A stretch of DNA of 64,000 bases from Pandoraea anapnoica (lineage in GTDB: Bacteria > Pseudomonadota > Gammaproteobacteria > Burkholderiales > Burkholderiaceae). The notes below the pieces were generated by a model, which worked only from the letters and a program-made list of their open reading frames with translations, was not told the origin of the DNA and made no database searches. Each line of letters starts with the position of its first letter. Within the stretch, counting starts at the first letter, position 1. The stretch covers positions 206,364 to 270,363 of the forward strand of contig NZ_CABPSP010000009.1 in NCBI RefSeq assembly GCF_902459765.1. Reading direction: 5' to 3'. This document shows positions 8,498-17,910 of the stretch, in pieces. The translations under genes and the position numbers were made by a program.

Positions 8498-9703
8498 TTA
8501 GGCGTGTTGTTCCGGCATCAGCGCCATGGCCTGCATAGTTTGCGGGGCTTGCGGCGACGTGGCGTCCGGCGTCTGTTCCGCGACGAGCGATGCAGGCGAC
8601 GCTGTCGACGGTACGATCTGTGGGCTCACTTTCAGCGTTACCTCGGCCACGCGCTCGCCCGAAGTCGCGTCGAACAAATGCTGATCGGCGGCATCCCACT
8701 GCAAGCCGATGGCGTCGCCCGGCAGGAACGGCCGATGACCCGGCACGCGCGTGGCAATCTCGCCCGCGTCGCCGAGTACACACGCGACAAGCGTGTCCGC
8801 GCCCAGATACTCGACGGCGCTCACCGTCGCGAGCACCGCGCCCACAGCGGTCGGCGCGACAGCGCGAACGTGTTCCGGACGCAGTCCGAGCAGCGCGGCG
8901 TCGCGCGAACCGGCGGGCGCGAGCGCAGGGCCGGTCTGCCCGGCGGGCACGAGCGCATCGCCATGACGCACCAGCTTGAGCAAATGCATCGGCGGCGTGC
9001 CGATGAAGCTCGCGGCGAAACGCGTCGACGGCGTGGCGTACAGCGTGTGCGGTGCACCGTGCTGTTCGATCCGGCCGTGGCGCAGCAGCACGACCTGATC
9101 GGCCATGCTCATCGCTTCGGTCTGATCGTGGGTGACGTAGATGAGCGTCATGCCGAGCTGCTGTTGCAGCGCGCGGATTTCACGACGCATTTCCTGACGC
9201 AGTTGCGCGTCGAGATTCGAGAGCGGTTCGTCCATCAGGCACACGGACGTCTCCGCAATGACCGCGCGCCCCAGCGCCACACGCTGCTGCTGGCCGCCCG
9301 ACAGCTGCGACGGCTTACGGTCCAGATATGGCTCCAGCCCGAGCAACGACGCCACACGGGCGAGGCGTTGCGGGTAGTCACGCGTTGGCTCGCGACGCAC
9401 GCGCAGGCCGAACAGCAGGTTTTCGCGCACGGACAGATGCGGGAACAGCGCGTACGACTGGAACACCATCGAGAGCTTACGACGCGCCGGCGGGAGCGCC
9501 GTGACGTCGTCGCCCCCCAGCAGGATGCGTCCGCTCGTCGGCGTATCGAGACCGGCGATCATGCGCAGCAGTGTCGACTTACCGCAGCCCGACGGGCCGA
9601 GCAGAACGACCAGCGAGCCCGCGTCGGCAGAGAAACTCACATCCTGGAGCGCGTGTGTGTCGCCCCACTGTTTGCTGACGGATTCGATGACGAGCGATGA
9701 CAT
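8498..9703 (-). CDS. ABC importer ATP-binding protein (UgpC/MalK-like)
   Basis: 401-aa ATPase. Walker A GPSGCGKST (36-44), signature LSGGQ (134-138), Walker B ending LMDEP (156-160) and the switch TYVTHDQ-like segment are intact, followed by a C-terminal TOBE/MalK regulatory region. The last 45 or so residues are an Ala/Pro/Ser/Thr/Gln-rich tail beyond the usual MalK/UgpC end (about 360-370 aa). It is the first gene of the leftward operon, so it has the operon promoter upstream. In canonical E. coli ugp the ATPase gene is fourth (ugpBAEC), so this C-B-A-E order is different. Confidence 0.88.
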   Translation of the reverse strand: MSSLVIESVSKQWGDTHALQDVSFSADAGSLVVLLGPSGCGKSTLLRMIAGLDTPTSGRILLGGDDVTALPPARRKLSMVFQSYALFPHLSVRENLLFGLRVRREPTRDYPQRLARVASLLGLEPYLDRKPSQLSGGQQQRVALGRAVIAETSVCLMDEPLSNLDAQLRQEMRREIRALQQQLGMTLIYVTHDQTEAMSMADQVVLLRHGRIEQHGAPHTLYATPSTRFAASFIGTPPMHLLKLVRHGDALVPAGQTGPALAPAGSRDAALLGLRPEHVRAVAPTAVGAVLATVSAVEYLGADTLVACVLGDAGEIATRVPGHRPFLPGDAIGLQWDAADQHLFDATSGERVAEVTLKVSPQIVPSTASPASLVAEQTPDATSPQAPQTMQAMALMPEQHA

Positions 9704-9910
9704 GAGCGAATATGCGCTGGCCGCGCAAAGACGGCCGGATCGGAAAAACCCGACCTTAACCGGCTATCGATGGCAGTTTGATGACATCGTGTGCACCAGT
9801 CCTGGCGCGGCTCTCGCGGGACAGGAATGTCAGGCATCCGATCAGTTGACCGAGGACGTGCAGGCCCGTTGCCGCTCCCATCGCGTGAGAATTCAGGTAT
9901 CCGAACGAAG

Positions 9911-9940
9911 GTCGCACACGCTTGCGAAAGCGTGTGCGAC
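9911..9940. terminator. strong GNRA-capped hairpin, probable terminator of the esterase operon
   Basis: A perfect 13-bp stem, GTCGCACACGCTT / AAGCGTGTGCGAC, is capped by GCGA (a GNRA loop on the + strand). It lies 55 bp past the leftward hydrolase stop and about 200 bp upstream of the Ugp-like operon. T-tracts are poor on both sides, so it may be a Rho-assisted terminator or another structured element. The 290 bp from 9704 to 9994 hold no other recognisable feature. Confidence 0.5.
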
Positions 9941-9994
9941 TTCATGAACTTCCGGGATGTCGGGCGTCGGGAGACGACGCCTGAGTGATGGCGA

Positions 9995-10864
9995 TCAGGC
10001 CGCTGCCTGACGGCGCTTGGCGCGCAGCAGCGCCTTGGAGATGATGCGAGTCTCGGAAGTCGCGGCACCGGTGCGACGCGCCACGGCGTCGCGGAAGAAA
10101 CGGCGCGTCTCGTCGGCGACGGTCTCGCGCTCGTTGTCCATCGTGAGGATGTGATAGCTCTCACCAAGCAGGCATTTCTGCTTCACTTCCGACGACACGC
10201 CGTTGTACACGATGCGCGCGTTGTGCGGGCTGGCCGTATCGTCATCCACCGCATGAACGATGAGGCAATCCGCCGTCACACGATCGAGACGGTTGCGAAC
10301 GTGAGAAGCAAGCCGTCGCGCGTTATACAGATGCTCGATGGGGAGCGACGCCGAGCCGATTTCCGAGGCGTCGTGCAGCGACATGGACTTCTCGACGCGC
10401 GCGCGCAGCCGTTCGTTCTTCAGCCCGAACGGCGCCTTTTCGTAATAACGATAGCGATTGCCGAACGGCAGGTGATACAGCAAATCGAGCAGCGGATACG
10501 CAAGCGGAATGGTCCAGCCGTCGTACACGAGCGTGACGGCCAGCACCGAGATCGCCGTGACGTCCGGCTCCTCTTCGGCCACGGCCAGACTTAGCGTCGC
10601 GCCCATGCTCAGCCCGCACAGCGAGACGGTTTCGTGCGTATCGCGCAACTCGCGATACTTCGCGCGCGCGGCAGCGATCCACTCGCGCCAGTGCGTGCAC
10701 GGCGAGCCGAGGCCGTAGCCTTCGATATGGGGCACCGACACGGTGTACCCGTCGCGATGTAACGCCTTGGCGACCGGACGCATTTCGAGCGGTGTGCTCG
10801 ACAGTCCCGGTAACAGCAGCACGGCGTGTTCGCCGCCCTTGTAGAAAATGTCTTGTTGAAACAT
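9995..10864 (-). CDS. Alpha/beta-hydrolase (carboxylesterase/monoacylglycerol-lipase type)
   Basis: 289-aa serine hydrolase. The nucleophile elbow is GLSMG with Ser86; the oxyanion segment is LLLPGLSSTP (16-25); the acid and base of the triad are likely the Asp in IVHAVDDDTASP and the His in GESYHIL. The size and GLSMGA elbow resemble Est30-type carboxylesterases and monoacylglycerol lipases. The start at 10864 lies 2 bp after the stop of the upstream membrane/PAS gene, so the two are translationally coupled; a longer frame to 10909 would overlap that gene. The C-terminal 30 residues are Arg/Lys/Ala-rich. Substrate unknown. Confidence 0.8.
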   Translation of the reverse strand: MFQQDIFYKGGEHAVLLLPGLSSTPLEMRPVAKALHRDGYTVSVPHIEGYGLGSPCTHWREWIAAARAKYRELRDTHETVSLCGLSMGATLSLAVAEEEPDVTAISVLAVTLVYDGWTIPLAYPLLDLLYHLPFGNRYRYYEKAPFGLKNERLRARVEKSMSLHDASEIGSASLPIEHLYNARRLASHVRNRLDRVTADCLIVHAVDDDTASPHNARIVYNGVSSEVKQKCLLGESYHILTMDNERETVADETRRFFRDAVARRTGAATSETRIISKALLRAKRRQAAA

Positions 10865-10866
10865 GG

Positions 10867-11817
10867 TCAAACCCCGCCGGAGACGACAGGCGTCTCCGAA
10901 ACTTCGCAAACGTCGCGCCGGTCAGGCGTGCTGGCCTTCAATTCACTCGTATTGCTGGTCGTGCTATCAGAACGGTTGGCCGTGGATGCCTGCGACAGCG
11001 TATGAAGCGACGTCACCGGGCGCACCGTCGGCCCCGAGTGCAGCCGCAGAATCACATAGGTTCCCACATGCGCGCGGAAATGCTGAAGCTCGCAGTGGAT
11101 CAGGTCGTAGCCACCGTCGCGCGTACGCACGCGCAAGTTGTAAGCGCCGTGCGGCGGCGGCTCGACGTCGAGCGAGAAAAGGCCCGCCATGCGCTTCGCG
11201 TCGTCCGGATGCAGCAGTGCGCGCAGCCCCTCGCGCTTGGCGAGCTCCGGTGTCACCCCCGTCTCGCGACGGAAATGCTCATCGATGAAGACGTAATGCG
11301 AGGCCGGGTTCGCCAGATAAAAGATCGAGTCCAGATGCTTCGTCAGGTACGTCATGAGGGCGTTGCCCAGTTGCACCGAATCGGTGAGCACCATGCGCTC
11401 GTTCTCGGCGCGCAACAGCATTTCGTATCGCGTTTGCGCCACCTCGGCGATGAGCTCGGCGCGATATTGCGCGCGACGCAGCCGCTCGATCAACGCCACG
11501 GCGAGCGGCGTAATCATCAGGAAGCCGGTGACGATAAGCACATCGCGACGATCCAGTTGGGCAACGTCGCGAAACGGCGGCACGAAGAAGAAATCGAAAA
11601 TGGGGATGCTGATGACCATCGCCATGATCGCGGGCCCCAGGCCCCAGACGAACTCGACGATGATGGCCGCGCAAACGAAAAACAGCCCTGGCATCGAGTG
11701 ATCGAGCACCGGATGCAGGAGGCTGCGAACAAGAAACGCAGCAAGTACCACCATTAACGCACCGACATACCGCTTGGCGCCGGGCTCCGCCCAACGTCGG
11801 GCGTTTCTGATATCCAT
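10867..11817 (-). CDS. KdpD-like (DUF4118) membrane protein with PAS domain, no kinase
   Basis: 316 aa. Four closely spaced hydrophobic segments (about 17-38, 44-60, 62-80, 92-110) with the pattern WGLGPAIMAMVISIPIFDFF match the DUF4118 membrane module found in KdpD-type sensor kinases. A coiled linker (111-145) and a PAS domain (about 163-262, with the LLHPDD motif typical of PAS_3) follow. No histidine-kinase, GGDEF or other output domain is present; the last 50 residues are a Ser/Thr-rich disordered tail. It is coupled to the hydrolase downstream. It may be a sensor acting through a partner protein; function not established. Confidence 0.7.
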   Translation of the reverse strand: MDIRNARRWAEPGAKRYVGALMVVLAAFLVRSLLHPVLDHSMPGLFFVCAAIIVEFVWGLGPAIMAMVISIPIFDFFFVPPFRDVAQLDRRDVLIVTGFLMITPLAVALIERLRRAQYRAELIAEVAQTRYEMLLRAENERMVLTDSVQLGNALMTYLTKHLDSIFYLANPASHYVFIDEHFRRETGVTPELAKREGLRALLHPDDAKRMAGLFSLDVEPPPHGAYNLRVRTRDGGYDLIHCELQHFRAHVGTYVILRLHSGPTVRPVTSLHTLSQASTANRSDSTTSNTSELKASTPDRRDVCEVSETPVVSGGV

Positions 11818-12114
11818 GATTCACCGCCGACGTTTGCCGACGCTCAATAATCCGAGGTTGTGCACTAAAGGGCGGCACACCTGTTACAAAATATTACGGA
11901 TTATCGCACGTCCGCTCTTGACGTTCGGGGGCATCAAACCCTAATTCAGTCGCGCCTTAACAACATGGGAACGGCGAATCCAGCACTGGCGCGGCTGTGC
12001 GGCCAGTGCCGGTTCGGTTGACAGGGAAATACCGGTGACAAAACTCGACAAAACCCTGCAAATCAAAAGGATACGGGGCCTTTTGGGGGACGCTATTTGC
12101 GGATTTCGGAGCCT
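11818..12114. other. intergenic region with a weak hairpin
   Basis: About 300 bp without a gene. It must hold the promoter of the leftward PAS/hydrolase pair, and it lies after the D-aminopeptidase stop convergent with nothing obvious. An 8-bp stem GCACTGGC / GCCAGTGC (11983-11990 / 12002-12009, 11-nt loop) is the only structure I see. Confidence 0.35.
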
Positions 12115-12933
12115 TCAGCGCAGCATGGAAGACATCGCGGAGAGGCAGTTGAGCATGCGAACGGCCGCCTCGACGGTGGGCGCTTCGAACTGCAATGTCA
12201 CGCCGTCGACGCGCTCCAGCGTCGGCCATTGACAGAAGAGATCGGCCAGCGCCGTGGTCTGGGTTTGCAGACGCACTTCGACCGGCGTTTCCACCTTGTA
12301 GGTATGCCACTTGCGCGAATCGGCCAGCGACACTTTCGCGGCCTCGCGAATCAGGTCGCACGACTGCGCCGGGTTGAGCGTCATGCCGCTGCCCTGCCCC
12401 CACGCCGACTTCGTCTGCACGAAATGGGCGGACGGGAAGATCGGTTGCGTCTCTTCAACGAACACGTCGTCGCCGCTGGCCATGACCACCGGCACGCCGC
12501 GCTCGCCTGCAAGCGCGCCGTAAATCATCGCTTCGCCCGCTTCCACGCCGCCCAGCCACACGCGCGCGAAGGCGAAGCTGTTGATGGTGTGGGCCAGAAT
12601 GCCAGCGCTCTGCGCCTTGCCGTGAAAACCGATCATGAACATCGCGTCGCAACCGGCTTCCACGCCAGCGGCCATACTCAGATAGCGCGGCTTGCCCAGC
12701 ACCAGACGGGCGCGCGGGTCGAGTTCGTCCGGCAGCAGATTGCGGAAGCTTCCGTGCGAGTCGTTGACCATCACCTCGGTCGCGCCGCCCGCGAAGGCAC
12801 CTTCGACGGCGGCATTGGCCTCGCGTGTCATCCAGCGGCGGGCGAGTTCGTATTCGCCGTTACCGGCGCGCGTCTGTTCGGCGTGAAAGACGCCGGCCAC
12901 ACCTTCGATGTCTGTGGAAATCAGGATTCGCAT
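12115..12933 (-). CDS. dppA: D-aminopeptidase, M55 family
   Basis: 272-aa zinc D-aminopeptidase. Residues Asp8 and Glu10 (STDIEG), His60 (NDSHG) and His104 (GFHGK) match the zinc ligands of B. subtilis DppA, His115 (AHTINSF) matches its catalytic His, and a Glu is present at 134 in the next motif. The enzyme removes D-amino acids such as D-Ala from the N-termini of D-peptides. It is the last gene of the leftward gsi cluster, 80 bp after the P1 peptidase, which suggests it processes imported peptides containing D-residues, for instance from murein. Confidence 0.9.
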   Translation of the reverse strand: MRILISTDIEGVAGVFHAEQTRAGNGEYELARRWMTREANAAVEGAFAGGATEVMVNDSHGSFRNLLPDELDPRARLVLGKPRYLSMAAGVEAGCDAMFMIGFHGKAQSAGILAHTINSFAFARVWLGGVEAGEAMIYGALAGERGVPVVMASGDDVFVEETQPIFPSAHFVQTKSAWGQGSGMTLNPAQSCDLIREAAKVSLADSRKWHTYKVETPVEVRLQTQTTALADLFCQWPTLERVDGVTLQFEAPTVEAAVRMLNCLSAMSSMLR

Positions 12934-13014
12934 AGTGTCAGCAATGTCTCAGCAATGTCTCGGCAGTGTCATCGATGGGGTTTCCCGGGCTCGCCGGACT
13001 GCACCGGGCTGTAT

Positions 13015-14139
13015 TCAAAGCGTCGCCCAGTCGGGCAATACGTCGGCCAGCGCGCGTCGCACGTGACCATCACGTCCAAGGACCGACTCGGCGGCAAACA
13101 ACGCATGCAGGATGGCCTGCTCGGTAGCGTCGGCCGTCGCCTGGAAAATCGGATCGAGTAACGCATCGGGCACCAGCGCGGCTGGCGCGACACGCCCCAG
13201 CGCGTCGTGCGGCACCGTGTAACCGGTGGTGAAGGCGAGTGCGACGTCACCGCTGCCGTGACCGTAGACGGAGCCGGTGCGGGCCAACCCTGCTCCGGTG
13301 CGGGTCGCAACGCGGCGCAACTGGCGCGCGTCGAGCGGCGCGTCGGTGGCGACAAGCATGATGATCGAGCCGCGCTCGGGCGCTGCGCTCTGCTCAGGCT
13401 GGGCAAGGCGTTCGTCGAGCACCGGGCCGACGTGGCGTCCGTCAATCGTCAGTTGCGAGGGGCGTCCGAAGTTCGACAGCACCAGCACGCCGACGGTAAA
13501 CGTCGCCCCAGCCGTCTCCACCACGCGCGACGCCGAACCAATCCCGCCCTTGAGGCCAAAGCTGGACATGCCTCGCCCCGCCCCCACTGCGCCCTGTGCG
13601 AACACCGGCGACGCATTCGCGAGCGCCTGCGCGTAGTGCGCGTCCGAGACGGCGAACGCCTGCATATCGTTGAGGTAGCCGTCGTTGCATTCGAACACGG
13701 TCGGGTTCAGCGACGGACCGCCGCGTCCGATATCGGGGTTCGCGGCAATGGCGGCGCGCAGTTGCCCCAGCACGACCTGACTGACGGAGAAGGTGTTGGT
13801 GAGCGCCAGCGGCGCTTCGACTACGCCGAGCTCTTCGATCTGCATCAGACCGACGCTCTTGCCGAAGCCGTTGATCACGGCGGCGGCAGCGGGAATCTTG
13901 TTGCGGAACGGGTCCCAGCGGGCGTGGGGGGCTGCGGCGTCGGGCGCGCCGCCCGCGTCAGCCGTGGAGGCCGGTGTCGGGCACACGACCGTGACACCGG
14001 TCTGCACCGGACCGTCCTCAAGGGTGACCTGCCCGACGAACACGCCGGGCACATCGGTGATCGCGTCGCGCGCCCCGGCGGGCAGTTGCCCCACGTGAGG
14101 CGCGCCGAACAAGGCTTCGCGAAATTCTGACGGGGGCAT
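13015..14139 (-). CDS. P1-family peptidase (DmpA-like L-aminopeptidase/D-esterase)
   Basis: 374-aa Ntn-like self-processing peptidase of family S58. The conserved block GMSSFGLKGGIGSASR (190-205) is present, and so is the autocleavage site in ERGSIIMLVATDAP: the bond Gly257-Ser258 should be cut, freeing Ser258 as the N-terminal nucleophile of the beta chain. DmpA/BapA relatives hydrolyse L-aminoacyl, D-aminoacyl ester/amide and beta-amino peptides. Its place between permease gsiD and dppA argues for a role in hydrolysing imported unusual peptides. The start is close to the gsiD stop (23 bp). Confidence 0.88.
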   Translation of the reverse strand: MPPSEFREALFGAPHVGQLPAGARDAITDVPGVFVGQVTLEDGPVQTGVTVVCPTPASTADAGGAPDAAAPHARWDPFRNKIPAAAAVINGFGKSVGLMQIEELGVVEAPLALTNTFSVSQVVLGQLRAAIAANPDIGRGGPSLNPTVFECNDGYLNDMQAFAVSDAHYAQALANASPVFAQGAVGAGRGMSSFGLKGGIGSASRVVETAGATFTVGVLVLSNFGRPSQLTIDGRHVGPVLDERLAQPEQSAAPERGSIIMLVATDAPLDARQLRRVATRTGAGLARTGSVYGHGSGDVALAFTTGYTVPHDALGRVAPAALVPDALLDPIFQATADATEQAILHALFAAESVLGRDGHVRRALADVLPDWATL

Positions 14140-14162
14140 GGCTTCGCGCTCCTGCGGGAATA

Positions 14163-15068
14163 TCAGTGCCGGTCGAGCTTCGGATCGAGCGCGTCGCGCA
14201 GACCGTCGCCCAGCAAGTTGAAGGCGAGCACGGTCAGGAAAATGGCCAGGCTCGGGAAGATGGCAATGTGCGGGGCGTTGACCATGTCGGCGCGCGCTTC
14301 GTTAAGCATTGCGCCCCACTCCGGCGTCGGCGGCTGTGCACCCAGACCGAGGAACGACAGGCTCGCAGCCGTGATGATCGACGTACCGATACGCATCGAG
14401 AAGTACACGACGATGGACGACACCGTCCCCGGCAGAATGTGCCGCATGATGATCGTCCAGTCGGACGCCCCGATGGAGCGCGCCGCTTCGATGTACGTGA
14501 GATGCTTGAGCACCAGCGTGTTGCCGCGTACGAGGCGGGCGAACGCCGGAATCGAGAAGATGGCCACCGCCACGATCACGTTGATCATGCCGTTACCCAG
14601 CACCGCCACCACGCCGATCGCCAGCAGAATGCCGGGGAATGCGAACAGCACGTCGGAGATACGCATGACGATACGATCCCACCAGCCTTCGTAATAACCG
14701 GCCAGCAGACCGAGCACCGTACCGATGACCGCCCCGAGCGCGACCGAGCCGAAGCCGGCGGCGAGCGAGATCCGCGAACCGGCGAGCACACGGCTGAAGA
14801 TGTCGCGGCCGAGCGAGTCGACGCCGAACCAGTGCTTCGCCGACGGTCCGGCATTCAGCGCGTCGTAGTCGAAGAAGTTCTCCGGGTCGAACGGCACGAG
14901 GTGCGGCGCAAGCATCGCGACGACGACCAGCGCCAGCACAAAGACCCCGGCGACCATGGCGATATGTTGTTTCTTGAACTTGCGCCAGAATTCGCGCCAC
15001 GGCGTGCGGACGCGGCTGTTGCTGGCGGCAGCCGCGTTTGCGGCCGTTGTCGGTTGGCTTGCGCTCAT
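14163..15068 (-). CDS. gsiD: Glutathione/dipeptide ABC importer permease (GsiD-like)
   Basis: 301-aa inner-membrane permease of the DppC/GsiD group. The cytosolic N-terminus of about 35 aa, first helix [19 protein letters not shown], an extracytoplasmic OppC_N-type loop ([18 protein letters not shown]) and the EAA loop [18 protein letters not shown] are all seen. It forms the translocation channel with GsiC 10 bp upstream. With neighbours gsiA, gsiB and iaaA it matches the E. coli iaaA-gsiABCD arrangement. Confidence 0.88.
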   Translation of the reverse strand: MSASQPTTAANAAAASNSRVRTPWREFWRKFKKQHIAMVAGVFVLALVVVAMLAPHLVPFDPENFFDYDALNAGPSAKHWFGVDSLGRDIFSRVLAGSRISLAAGFGSVALGAVIGTVLGLLAGYYEGWWDRIVMRISDVLFAFPGILLAIGVVAVLGNGMINVIVAVAIFSIPAFARLVRGNTLVLKHLTYIEAARSIGASDWTIIMRHILPGTVSSIVVYFSMRIGTSIITAASLSFLGLGAQPPTPEWGAMLNEARADMVNAPHIAIFPSLAIFLTVLAFNLLGDGLRDALDPKLDRH

Positions 15069-15078
15069 TGTGCTTGCC

Positions 15079-15999
15079 TCACTTGTAGCGAATGGTCGGG
15101 TTGATGACGGCGTACAGCACGTCGACCACGAGGTTGATCAGAATGAACTCAAGCGAGAACAGCAGCACCAGCGCCTGAATCACCGGGTAGTCGCGCATCT
15201 CGACCGAGTCGATCAGCAGGCGTCCGAGTCCGGGCCAGTTGAACACCACCTCGACGACGATCGAGCCGCCGAGCAGAAAGCCGAACTGCAACCCCATCAT
15301 CGTGACGACGGGGATCATGGCGTTACGCAGCGCGTGCTTGAACACCACGCGCATTTCGTTGAGGCCCTTCGCACGCGCGGTGCGCACGAAGTCCTCATGC
15401 AGCACCTCGACGAAGGCCGAACGTGTGAAGCGCGCCATCACGGCGGCCACGGCCGCGCCCAACGTAATCGAGGGCAGGATGTAGCTCTTCCACGAGTCGG
15501 CGCCGATGGTCGGCAACCAGCCGAGCTGCACCGAGAAAATCTGCATCAGCAGCATGCCCAGCGCGAACGCTGGGAACGAGATGCCGGAGACGGCGAAGGT
15601 CATGCCCAGCCGGTCGGGCCAGCGATTGCGCCACACCGCCGAGGCCACACCCAGTCCCATACCGATCACCACCGACCACACCATGCTCACCAGCGTGAGC
15701 CACAGCGTCGGCAGGAAGCGGCTGGAGATCTCTTGCGAGACCGGCTGCTTGCTTCGCATCGACAGACCGAAATCGCCGCGCACGGCGTTCGTGATGAAGG
15801 TCGTGAATTGCGTGAGCAGCGGCTTGTCGAGGCCGAGATCCTGACGCACCAGCGCCACGGTCGCCTCGTCCGCCTGCGGACCGGCCGCCAGGCGCGCCGG
15901 ATCACCCGGCAACATGTGCACGAAGGCGAACACCAGCACTGCCACGATCAGCAGCGTGGGGATCAGGCCGAGCAGGCGTTTGAGAAAGTAATTGAGCAT
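15079..15999 (-). CDS. gsiC: Glutathione/dipeptide ABC importer permease (GsiC-like)
   Basis: 306-aa permease of the DppB/GsiC group, the usual length. It opens [20 protein letters not shown] (N-terminal helix of the BPD TP1 family) with [12 protein letters not shown] after it and the EAA loop [13 protein letters not shown]. It pairs with GsiD and docks to the two-domain ATPase GsiA. About 165 bp with a hairpin separate it from the upstream binding-protein gene. Confidence 0.89.
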   Translation of the reverse strand: MLNYFLKRLLGLIPTLLIVAVLVFAFVHMLPGDPARLAAGPQADEATVALVRQDLGLDKPLLTQFTTFITNAVRGDFGLSMRSKQPVSQEISSRFLPTLWLTLVSMVWSVVIGMGLGVASAVWRNRWPDRLGMTFAVSGISFPAFALGMLLMQIFSVQLGWLPTIGADSWKSYILPSITLGAAVAAVMARFTRSAFVEVLHEDFVRTARAKGLNEMRVVFKHALRNAMIPVVTMMGLQFGFLLGGSIVVEVVFNWPGLGRLLIDSVEMRDYPVIQALVLLFSLEFILINLVVDVLYAVINPTIRYK

Positions 16000-16123
16000 C
16001 GCAGTCTTGCCGAACGTCTTGCCGAAACCATGTCTTGCGGTAGACCGCGCCGCCAGCGTCGAAACTGCTTGGCTGGACCGGGCGGCGCGGGGAACATCAC
16101 ACTCACATCGAACGCATATCGCA

Positions 16124-16150
16124 CGCGCCGTCCCGGCATTCCGGGGCGCG
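16124..16150 (-). other. hairpin after gsiB
   Basis: CGCGCC/GGCGCG (6 bp) stacked on CCGG/CCGG (4 bp) with a 3-nt bulge and CATT loop lies just after the gsiB stop. A stabiliser/attenuator between a highly expressed binding protein and its permeases is the usual role. No T-tract. Confidence 0.45.
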
Positions 16151-16164
16151 CACGCGCCACGCGA

Positions 16165-17724
16165 TTACTTCATCGAGATGTCGGTGAAGTTGAACGAACC
16201 GTCGGGCATCGTGTACACGCCAGTCAGGTTCTTGTTGCGTGCGTACAGCAGCTTTTCCGTCACGAGGAACGCCCAGGGCGCGTCGTTCCAGATCTTCTGT
16301 TGTGCGTCCGTGTACAACTTCGTCTTCTCGGCACGGTCGGTCGTGAGCAGCGCCTTGTTGAAGTCCGCGTCGACCGCTTCGTTCTTGTAGTACGCCGTGT
16401 TGAACAGCTTCGGCGGGAACGATTCCGAGCTCAGCAGCGGGCGCAGTGCCCAGTCGGCTTCACCCGTCGACGACGACCAGCCCACGTAGTACATGCGCAC
16501 CGGAGCCTTGTCGGGGTCCGGTGCGGACTCGACCAGCTCGACACGCTGACCAGCTTCAAGCGCGCGCACTTGCGCCTTGATGCCGACCTGTGCCAGTTGC
16601 TGCTGCACGAACTGGATCACCTTCTGCGCAGTGGTGTACGTATAAGCCGACCACAGTGTGGTCTCGAAACCGTTCGGGTAACCGGCTTCCTTGAGCAGTT
16701 CCTTGGCCTTGGCCGGGTTGTACGGCCACGGACCGGTCTTCGCTGCGTAGTCGACGCCCTTCGGCACCACACCGTCGGCCGGCGTGGCGTAACCTGCGAA
16801 GGCCACCTTCACCAGCGCTTCCTTGTTGATGGCGTAGTTGATGGCCTGACGCACGCGCACGTCGTCGAACGGCTTCTGCTTCGTGTTAAAGCTCACGTAG
16901 CGCTGGATGATCGACGGACCGGCGATCACGTCCACCTTGCCGCTCGCCTTCAGGCCGTCTGCCTGTTCATACGGCACCGGGAAAGCAAAACCGGCTTCGC
17001 CCGTCTGCATGACGGCCGCGCGCGTGTTGTTGTCCACCACCGGCTTGAAGGTGATCGTGTCGACCTTCGGATAGCCCTTCTTCCAATAACCGTCGAACTT
17101 CTTCACCTTCACGTAATCGGTGCGGTTCCATTCGACGAACTCGAACGGACCGGTGCCGACCGGGTGCGAAGCGATGTCCTTACCGTACTTCTTGAGCGCT
17201 TCGGGCGAGATGATCACGGCCGACGGGTGCGCGAGCGTGTTGATGAACGGCGAGAACGGCTCCTTGAGCGTGAACTTCACCGTGTGCGCATCGACGGCTT
17301 CCGTCTTGGCGATTTCCTTGTACAGGTTGTAGCGCTTGAGCTTGTTCTCCGGGTTCGTCACGCGGTCGAAGTTCGCCTTCACGGCGGCGGCGTCGAAGTT
17401 CGTGCCGTCCTGGAACTTCACACCCGACTTGAGCTTGATCGTGTAGACGAGACCATCCGGCGAGACCGTGTAGCTATCGGCCAGCACGTTGATGAGCTTC
17501 ATGTCCTTGTCGAAACCGAACATGCCCTCGTAGAACGACTTGGCGACGGCTTGCGACAGCGTGTCGTTCGCATCGTACGGATCCATCGTCGTGAAGGTCG
17601 ATTGCACGGCCATCACGACATCCTTGGCGGCGAACGCCGGGGCTGCACCGAACACGGCGGACGCCACAGCGACGGACGCAAGCGCGGTTTTCCAGCGAGC
17701 GCCCAACAAAACGTTTTTCGACAT
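16165..17724 (-). CDS. gsiB: Glutathione/peptide-binding periplasmic protein (GsiB-like)
   Basis: 519-aa SBP family 5 protein. The signal peptide is cut after APAFA (residue about 32). The mature part starts [20 protein letters not shown], very close to GsiB, and has the family motif [21 protein letters not shown]. It binds glutathione (gamma-Glu peptides) or related peptides and feeds GsiCD. Shine-Dalgarno GAAGGAGAAAG precedes the start. It stands between two intercistronic hairpins (after gsiA and after itself), which likely raise its mRNA level relative to its neighbours. Confidence 0.9.
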   Translation of the reverse strand: MSKNVLLGARWKTALASVAVASAVFGAAPAFAAKDVVMAVQSTFTTMDPYDANDTLSQAVAKSFYEGMFGFDKDMKLINVLADSYTVSPDGLVYTIKLKSGVKFQDGTNFDAAAVKANFDRVTNPENKLKRYNLYKEIAKTEAVDAHTVKFTLKEPFSPFINTLAHPSAVIISPEALKKYGKDIASHPVGTGPFEFVEWNRTDYVKVKKFDGYWKKGYPKVDTITFKPVVDNNTRAAVMQTGEAGFAFPVPYEQADGLKASGKVDVIAGPSIIQRYVSFNTKQKPFDDVRVRQAINYAINKEALVKVAFAGYATPADGVVPKGVDYAAKTGPWPYNPAKAKELLKEAGYPNGFETTLWSAYTYTTAQKVIQFVQQQLAQVGIKAQVRALEAGQRVELVESAPDPDKAPVRMYYVGWSSSTGEADWALRPLLSSESFPPKLFNTAYYKNEAVDADFNKALLTTDRAEKTKLYTDAQQKIWNDAPWAFLVTEKLLYARNKNLTGVYTMPDGSFNFTDISMK

Positions 17725-17846
17725 CTGTCTTTCTCCTTCTGGTCTGACGGGGTCGCCCCGGGCGAGTCGTTCGACTGCGCCGCTTGGCGGTCATTATGGT
17801 GACAACATGAACAGCAAAGGTTACTGCCTGGAACTGCCTGAAACTA

Positions 17847-17871
17847 CCGGGAGCGAAGCCATCGCTCCCGG
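17847..17871 (-). other. strong hairpin between gsiA and gsiB
   Basis: A perfect 10-bp stem, CCGGGAGCGA / TCGCTCCCGG with a 5-nt loop, begins 40 bp after the gsiA stop. On the leftward transcript it is followed by TAGTTTC, too weak for certain termination. It may partly terminate or stabilise the message ahead of gsiB. Confidence 0.55.
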
Positions 17872-17910
17872 GGAAAACGGGTTCGGCTTACGATGTCCGA
17901 GTCATGCGAA

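Noticed and set aside
14956-17802. 948-aa + strand frame across gsiC, gsiB and part of gsiD
   Set aside because: Mirror of the gsi genes, His/Arg-rich without domain pattern; the - strand proteins are clearly real.
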